Positions 58,480 to 64,000 of a stretch of DNA of 64,000 nucleotides are shown here, piece after piece. Each line of letters opens with the position of its first letter. Positions within the stretch are counted from its first letter, which is position 1. The stretch is from contig CACJKN010000001.1 of the NCBI GenBank assembly GCA_902594005.1, positions 1 to 64,000 on the forward strand, given 5' to 3'. The notes beneath the pieces are model-generated. The model was not told the origin of the DNA, did no database searches, and was given only the letters and a program-made list of their open reading frames with translations. The stretch is from an uncultured SAR86 cluster bacterium (GTDB taxonomy: Bacteria; Pseudomonadota; Gammaproteobacteria; Magnimaribacterales; D2472). Position numbers and translations under genes: made by a program.

Positions 58480-59030
58480 ATGGAAATATAGTCATTAGTG
58501 TTCATCTCAGGTAATGATTTCTTCTTACCTGCAGGAGTACCTATATAGATATATCCGATAATCGTTTGGTTTTCATTTAAGCCAAATTTCTCCGAAATCT
58601 TATTATTAAATGCAAAACTGCCAGTTCTCCAAATTGCTCCATATCCTAATGCGCTTAATGCAAGCATAATGTTTTGTCCTGCCGTTCCTGTTGATATTAT
58701 TTGCTCCATTTCTGGTACTTTTGGATGATCTTTTTTTGTAGACACGAGCACCACGATTAATGGAGCCCTAAAAGGAGCATTTCTATATTTTTCTATTCTC
58801 TCTTCTGTTAGATCATCAAAGTTTTCTTCAGCAAAATCAACAAATATATCTGAAAGTTTTTGGAGGCCGCCCCCGCTTATCTGAATGAAGCTTGAAGGTC
58901 TTAGCCATGCATGATCAGGGGCTCTTAAAGCAGCCTGAAAAACTTTCTCCATTTCATCTTTTGATGGAATAGGCTCGACCAAGTTACGATGTGAGTTTCT
59001 TTCTAAAATGTTTTTGAGTGCTTCATTCAT
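58470..59030 (-). CDS. nitroreductase family protein (YdjA-like)
   Basis: RNSHRNLVEPIPSKDEMEKVFQAALRAPDHAWLRPSSFI, GTAGQNIMLALSALGYGAIWRTG. Confidence 0.93.
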   Translation of the reverse strand: MNEALKNILERNSHRNLVEPIPSKDEMEKVFQAALRAPDHAWLRPSSFIQISGGGLQKLSDIFVDFAEENFDDLTEERIEKYRNAPFRAPLIVVLVSTKKDHPKVPEMEQIISTGTAGQNIMLALSALGYGAIWRTGSFAFNNKISEKFGLNENQTIIGYIYIGTPAGKKKSLPEMNTNDYISIWD

Positions 59031-59033
59031 GGA

Positions 59034-59480
59034 TTACATAAATGATTTAAGGACTGTTTTAATATTTTCAAATAGATTTGGATTTTGATTAAAGCTCTTA
59101 ATATGGTCATCAGGCTTATTCCAGTCATCAGCTGATTCAGTAAAGTAGTTTGAATCTATAGTAACCCAGCTGGAATCATCTAGTGTGCCTGCCTTTATAA
59201 ATATTACTCTATCAAGCTCTTTAGCAAAGCTTAGAATTCCTGACCCGCATTTTTCACAAAACCCTCTATTTATATGCATACCTTGATTGCCAACACTTTC
59301 AAAGTATTTTGGTTCGCCGCTTATTGAGAGATTTTTCTTTGAAATGACTAAAATAGTAGCTTTTCCAGACCCTGTGGCTCTCTGGCAATCTTTGCAGTGA
59401 CAATGATGTCCAGAAATAATTTTGTCTCTTTCAAACGAATACTCAATCTCTCCGCACTGACAGCGTCCGCTCTCTGTCAT
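59034..59480 (-). CDS. GFA (glutathione-dependent formaldehyde-activating) family protein
   Basis: GRCQCGEIEYSF, CHCKDCQRATGS, FCEKCGSGIL. Confidence 0.94.
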   Translation of the reverse strand: MTESGRCQCGEIEYSFERDKIISGHHCHCKDCQRATGSGKATILVISKKNLSISGEPKYFESVGNQGMHINRGFCEKCGSGILSFAKELDRVIFIKAGTLDDSSWVTIDSNYFTESADDWNKPDDHIKSFNQNPNLFENIKTVLKSFM

Positions 59481-61168
59481 TAAGAACTTGCCCAGTCTTG
59501 TAAGATCATATCAGAGGCTTTTTCACCAATCATTATGGTTGGTGCATTAGTGTTGCCTCCAATTAGAGTTGGCATAATTGATGCGTCAACAACCCTTAAA
59601 CCTTCAACCTTATGAACTTTTAGTCTTTGATTGACGACAGCCTCATCGTCATTGCCCATCTTGCATGTTCCTACGGGATGATAGACAGTGTCTGCTCCTT
59701 CACGAATAGCCTTTTCAATGTCAGCATCATCATTTATATCAATCGGTCTTTGACAGTGCTGTTTTATATACTTATTTACTGGTTCCATATTTAAGATCCC
59801 CATCATCTTTTTGTATCCTTCGATCATATCTTTCATATCATCAGGGTGAGATAAAAACTTTGGGTCTATCAAAGGATCTTCCATTGGGTCTGCAGACTTT
59901 AGTGTAACTGTTCCCCTAGACTTCGGTCTCAACAAACAACTATGACAGCTAAATCCATGTCCCCATACTTGTGTTCTGCCATGATCGACAACCATAGCAG
60001 GCGCAAAGTGAAGCTGTATGTCTGGAATTTCTTTTGCCTCATTAGATTTTATAAAACCACCTGCTTCTGCAATGGTCGAGGTGAATAACCCAGTTTTCTT
60101 TAATATGTACTTTAATACCTCAATTGGATATTTTATTAAGAATGCTTTTATGGAGGTTCCAATAAACTGCATAGAGTTATATTTGTGCACAGTAAGATAG
60201 TCAATGTGATCTTGAAGGTTTTTTCCTACCCCAGGAAGATCTACCTTGTGCTCTATACCATGTTTTTCAATTTCTTCTCTTGGTCCTACCCCAGATCTCA
60301 ACAATATTTGAGGAGAACCAAAAGCGCCTGAACAAAGAAGTACTTCTTTTGAGGCTGATATGATGTGAGATTCTCCTTCTGCATCTATATATTCAACTCC
60401 AGAAGCCTTGTTATTATCAATTAGGATCTTGTTTACATTTGCTTCAGTAATCACAGTCAAATTCGGTCTATCTAAAGCAGGCACTAAATATGCTTTCGCG
60501 GCACTGCATCTTTTGCCGTCTTTTTGTGTGGTTTGGTAGAAGCCTATGCCCTCTTGCTCACCGCCATTAAAGTCTTCATTTTGTTTGTAAAGTTTTGACC
60601 CAGCTTCAACAAAGTCTTTTGTTGGTTTGTTTTCATGTCTTATCTTTGAAACATTAAGTGGGCCTCCTTGTCCATGAAACTCATCATCAAACGTTTCATT
60701 ATGTTCTGCCTTCTTAAAATATTTTAGGATCTCATCATATGACCATCCCTCATTTCCAAGACTAGCCCAGTGATCATAGTCCCATCTGTGACCTCGAACA
60801 TATAGCATTGCATTTATTGAACTTGAGCCGCCAAGTGTTTTTCCTCTTGGTTGTGCGCCACGCCTATGTTCTTTAACTTCTTGCTTGATTGAGTGAACAC
60901 CTCCAGCTGTATCAACAACCTCAGCTGCTGGTTCAGCTACTGTCACCTCCTCAAATTCTTTTTGAGGAACTGTCTCATAATTCCAACTAACAGGATTATC
61001 TGGACCAAAGAATGCAAAACCTATTGGTATATGGATTCTTGGATCTGTATCTTTTTTTCCAGCTTCCATAATACAAACTTTAGTATTTGGATCAGCACTA
61101 AGTCTGTTAGCTAAAACGCACCCTGCAGAACCTGCTCCTATAATTACAAAATCATATATTTTATCCAT
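59480..61168 (-). CDS. GMC family FAD oxidoreductase (choline/alcohol dehydrogenase-like)
   Basis: DFVIIGAGSAGCVLANRLSADPNTKVCIMEAG, QPRGKTLGGSSSINAMLYVRGHRWDYDHWA, VYHPVGTCKMG..LRVVDASIMPTLIGGNTNAPTIMIGEKASDMI. Confidence 0.95.
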   Translation of the reverse strand: MDKIYDFVIIGAGSAGCVLANRLSADPNTKVCIMEAGKKDTDPRIHIPIGFAFFGPDNPVSWNYETVPQKEFEEVTVAEPAAEVVDTAGGVHSIKQEVKEHRRGAQPRGKTLGGSSSINAMLYVRGHRWDYDHWASLGNEGWSYDEILKYFKKAEHNETFDDEFHGQGGPLNVSKIRHENKPTKDFVEAGSKLYKQNEDFNGGEQEGIGFYQTTQKDGKRCSAAKAYLVPALDRPNLTVITEANVNKILIDNNKASGVEYIDAEGESHIISASKEVLLCSGAFGSPQILLRSGVGPREEIEKHGIEHKVDLPGVGKNLQDHIDYLTVHKYNSMQFIGTSIKAFLIKYPIEVLKYILKKTGLFTSTIAEAGGFIKSNEAKEIPDIQLHFAPAMVVDHGRTQVWGHGFSCHSCLLRPKSRGTVTLKSADPMEDPLIDPKFLSHPDDMKDMIEGYKKMMGILNMEPVNKYIKQHCQRPIDINDDADIEKAIREGADTVYHPVGTCKMGNDDEAVVNQRLKVHKVEGLRVVDASIMPTLIGGNTNAPTIMIGEKASDMILQDWASS

Positions 61169-61246
61169 ATGAACATATTAACATCTATCAGATTGCATGT
61201 TGATAGCTTGACCATTAGAATAACCACCTAGTTTACGAGGTAGAAA

Positions 61247-63679
61247 ATGAAAAATATCAGTTATTTATTAGGTTTATTATTAGCATTTTCCTGTGTTTCT
61301 TTTGCAGACGAAGAAGTCAAAGAAGCTCCTAAAGAATCAGAAGAAGCTATAGAAGATGTTGCTGAAGAGCCAGCGGATGAGGAAGCTGAAGAAGATAAAG
61401 AGCCAACTATCAGTGAATTCATTGAAGAGGGAGAATTTGAAGTCATTGAGGGTATGATCGATATTTATTATGAAACAGAAGAAGACACCTACTACACAAT
61501 TCTTGAAGAAGAAAATCTCTCAAAGGAATTTATTTATTTTTACTACATTATAAGTGGTGCTCAAGCAGGAGGAGCAAGTGGTGGAGATATGGGAGATAGT
61601 TCTGTATTAGAGTTTAGAAAATTTAAGGATGACATAGCCCTTTATAAGAAAAATACTGTCTTTAACTATGATGACTCTAACAATATCTCAAAATCTACTT
61701 TAACAAACATACTGGAATCATTTGTTGGTAGGTTTGAAGTAAAGATAGAAGAGGAAGGAAGATACCTAATAAATATAGATAAGTTATTTCTAGGTGAAAT
61801 GCTTGTTGGGCTTACCCCACCGAAAGAATATGCGGAGTATTACAGTCTTATTCTTGGAAGAATTGATGATAAAAAGACTTATATTAGCAGAGTGAAAAAC
61901 TATCCAAAAAATACCTCAGTAGAGGTGACTTATGGATTCTTTAATCCTAGCCCAAAGGGTTCAGTTGATGCAGTGCCCGATGCAAGATATTCAAGTATCG
62001 TAGCTAGGCACATGTTTGTCGAAATGCCAGATAACAATTATGAGCCAAGAGTTGCTGATCAACGAGTAGGATATTTCTCAACAAAAATTACTGATTTAAG
62101 CACTTATGACTATTTTAAGGGCAAGGATCTAATTAATAGATGGCGTTTAATAAAAAAGGATCCAACAGCAGAGATTTCTGAGCCAATAAATCCTATCGTT
62201 TTCTGGGTAGAAAACTCAACACCTGAAGAAATTAAACCATTTGTTGTTGAAGCAATTGAGCTTTGGAATATTGCCTTTGAGAAAGCAGGATTTAAAAATG
62301 CAGTTGTTGCAAAAATCCAACCAGATGATGCTGAATGGGATGCTGGTGATGTTCAATACAATGTTATTCGTTGGGCTTCAACTCCCTCCCCTAGATATTC
62401 TGGATATGGTCCAAGTGTTGCTAACCCAAGAACTGGAGAAATGATAGCTGCTGATATAGTCCAAGAATTTAATTCCATTAGTTACGGATACAGACTTAGG
62501 AAGATCTGGGGTTATGATGAAGAAAATGATCCTTTAAGACAGTGGATTGTATCCTTAACGCTTCATGAAATTGGTCATACTCTAGGTCTCCGACATAACT
62601 TTAAAGCAAGTTGGCTATATGGGCCTACTGAAATTCATGACAAAAGTGTAACTGGTAAGAATCATATTGGTTCTGTTATGGATTATGATCCAATCAATTT
62701 AGCTCCTGAGGGTGTCGAGCAAGGAAATTACTTCCCAACGGAGCCTGGTTTTTATGACATTTGGGCTATTGCTTTTGGCTATACCCCAAAGATGACGGAA
62801 CAGCAAAGAAATGATTTGTTGGCTCAATCTACAAAACCTGAACTTATATTTGGTACCGATGACGATGCTATGGGTTCCCCTGGAAGAAATACTGATCCAA
62901 GAAATAAAAGGTATGACATGTCAAATGATCCAATAACTTATACAGTTCAAAGGATTCAAACAATTGACAAGAAGATTGCTGAATTGCCAGAAATCTTTAA
63001 TGAGCCTGGGTCAACTTACTCTGAACTCAAAGGTACATTTGATAGTCTAGTTAGAGATAAGGGTAGATTTCTTGAGTCTGTTGCAATTCAAATTGGAGGA
63101 GTTTACTCCAACAGGCTTGTTGTAGGACAAGATGAAAACATGACACCTTTTGAGGTGGTCCCATATAGCGAACAAAAAAGGGCAATGAAAGTCTTAAATG
63201 CTGAACTTTTTGCAAACGATGCTTTTACGTTTGATCCAGAGATATTAAGACTTCTTCAATCAGAAAAAAGAGCTGCAAGTTATGGAAACTCTGATAATGA
63301 TCCTAAGATTCATGATCTTGTTCTACGAATGCAGATGAGTTCACTTAGCTTTATTCTTCATCCAAGAGTAATGAAGAGACTTACAGATAGCTCTCAGTAT
63401 GGTAATGAATATTTACCAAATGAAGTCTTAGAAGATATTTTTACTGGCATCTTTGTGCCGAGAGAGATACCTGGTACATTTAAGATGAATCTTCAATCAG
63501 CTTATGTTGATGGCTTAATCGAAGCTATGGATGATGGAAGCTATGATGAAGTATCAAGAGCAGCTATCTTTAGCTCACTAAACAAAATAAAGAACTTTAC
63601 GAATTCAGCATATGGCAACGATATGGTGAAGGGGCACTTTGATTATTTAAATTGGAAAATAAACGACGCCCTCGATTGA
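61247..63679 (+). CDS. exported zinc-dependent metalloprotease (DUF5117/DUF4953-like)
   Basis: Signal peptide, very acidic N-terminus, LTLHEIGHTLGLRHNFKASW (HExxHxxGxxH). Confidence 0.9.
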   Translation: MKNISYLLGLLLAFSCVSFADEEVKEAPKESEEAIEDVAEEPADEEAEEDKEPTISEFIEEGEFEVIEGMIDIYYETEEDTYYTILEEENLSKEFIYFYYIISGAQAGGASGGDMGDSSVLEFRKFKDDIALYKKNTVFNYDDSNNISKSTLTNILESFVGRFEVKIEEEGRYLINIDKLFLGEMLVGLTPPKEYAEYYSLILGRIDDKKTYISRVKNYPKNTSVEVTYGFFNPSPKGSVDAVPDARYSSIVARHMFVEMPDNNYEPRVADQRVGYFSTKITDLSTYDYFKGKDLINRWRLIKKDPTAEISEPINPIVFWVENSTPEEIKPFVVEAIELWNIAFEKAGFKNAVVAKIQPDDAEWDAGDVQYNVIRWASTPSPRYSGYGPSVANPRTGEMIAADIVQEFNSISYGYRLRKIWGYDEENDPLRQWIVSLTLHEIGHTLGLRHNFKASWLYGPTEIHDKSVTGKNHIGSVMDYDPINLAPEGVEQGNYFPTEPGFYDIWAIAFGYTPKMTEQQRNDLLAQSTKPELIFGTDDDAMGSPGRNTDPRNKRYDMSNDPITYTVQRIQTIDKKIAELPEIFNEPGSTYSELKGTFDSLVRDKGRFLESVAIQIGGVYSNRLVVGQDENMTPFEVVPYSEQKRAMKVLNAELFANDAFTFDPEILRLLQSEKRAASYGNSDNDPKIHDLVLRMQMSSLSFILHPRVMKRLTDSSQYGNEYLPNEVLEDIFTGIFVPREIPGTFKMNLQSAYVDGLIEAMDDGSYDEVSRAAIFSSLNKIKNFTNSAYGNDMVKGHFDYLNWKINDALD

Positions 63680-64000
63680 TTAAAATGAGCCGCCTCTTAA
63701 TTTAGTATTTGGCGGCCCAAATATCAGCGATAAAGCTTCTTTCGCCGTTTTTGCTTTTCTAATATCTTTAAAGATTGCGCTCCACCCCATAAAGGTAATC
63801 TTTACAGGATTAAATGTATTAACATTATTAACTAATCCATATTTGACCGGTGCTTTCTCAGGCTCAAATGTTCCGAACATCTTGTCCCAAATAATAAAAA
63901 GATTCCCATAATTTTTATCAATATACTCTTTATTAGCTCCATGATGGACTCTGTGATGAGAGGGTGTATTAAAAATAATTTCTAGTGGTCCAAGCTTGTC
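63680..64000 (-). CDS. fatty acid hydroxylase / alkylglycerol-monooxygenase-like protein, truncated by window edge
   Basis: Minus frame is open to base 64000: DKLGPLEIIFNTPSHHRVHHGANKEYIDKNYGNLFIIWDKMFGTFEPEKAPVKYGLVNNVNTFNPVKI; His-box HRVHH plus NYG..IIWD.MFGTFE. Confidence 0.85.
   Translation of the reverse strand, partial: DKLGPLEIIFNTPSHHRVHHGANKEYIDKNYGNLFIIWDKMFGTFEPEKAPVKYGLVNNVNTFNPVKITFMGWSAIFKDIRKAKTAKEALSLIFGPPNTKLRGGSF

Noticed and set aside
61261-61446. Serine-rich minus-strand ORF
   Set aside because: Artefact of the complement of the Glu-rich acidic N-terminus of the metalloprotease.
1-64000. tRNA, rRNA, CRISPR arrays, transposons, phage or classical defence systems
   Set aside because: No intergenic space exceeds about 85 bp and no repeat-spacer pattern, integrase, transposase or defence protein was seen.

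Overview
This is an AT-rich, very gene-dense 64 kb window that looks like a streamlined marine gammaproteobacterial chromosome. SAR86-like affiliation is inferred from composition and gene content, not tested. I found no rRNA, tRNA, CRISPR array, transposase or phage module. Most of it is conserved housekeeping: gcvTHP, rppH-tauE-lgt-thyA, a TonB2/TtpC-type energy module, efp, argS, yggS-yggT-metX-metW-rdgB, rpoH-thiS-thiG-trmB, lipB-lipA and uvrD. The points most worth a second look are: (1) a PNGase F-like lipoprotein translationally coupled to a TRAP dctQM pair, with the likely DctP solute receptor encoded 4.9 kb away on the other strand; (2) a lipid-modification cluster (two CFA-synthase-family methyltransferases, DUF1365, FAD oxidoreductase, DUF2061) whose FAD oxidoreductase appears to start at CTG; (3) a perfect 14-bp inverted repeat with terminator-like shape inside gcvT; (4) a strong Fur-box-like site upstream of a ferritin-like gene; (5) extreme gene packing, with overlapping divergent start codons and convergent stop codons; (6) several enzymes better known from eukaryotes (ACE-like M2 peptidase, CREST/ceramidase-like membrane hydrolase, alkylglycerol-monooxygenase-like protein). 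All family assignments are from reading protein motifs by eye; no database search was run.
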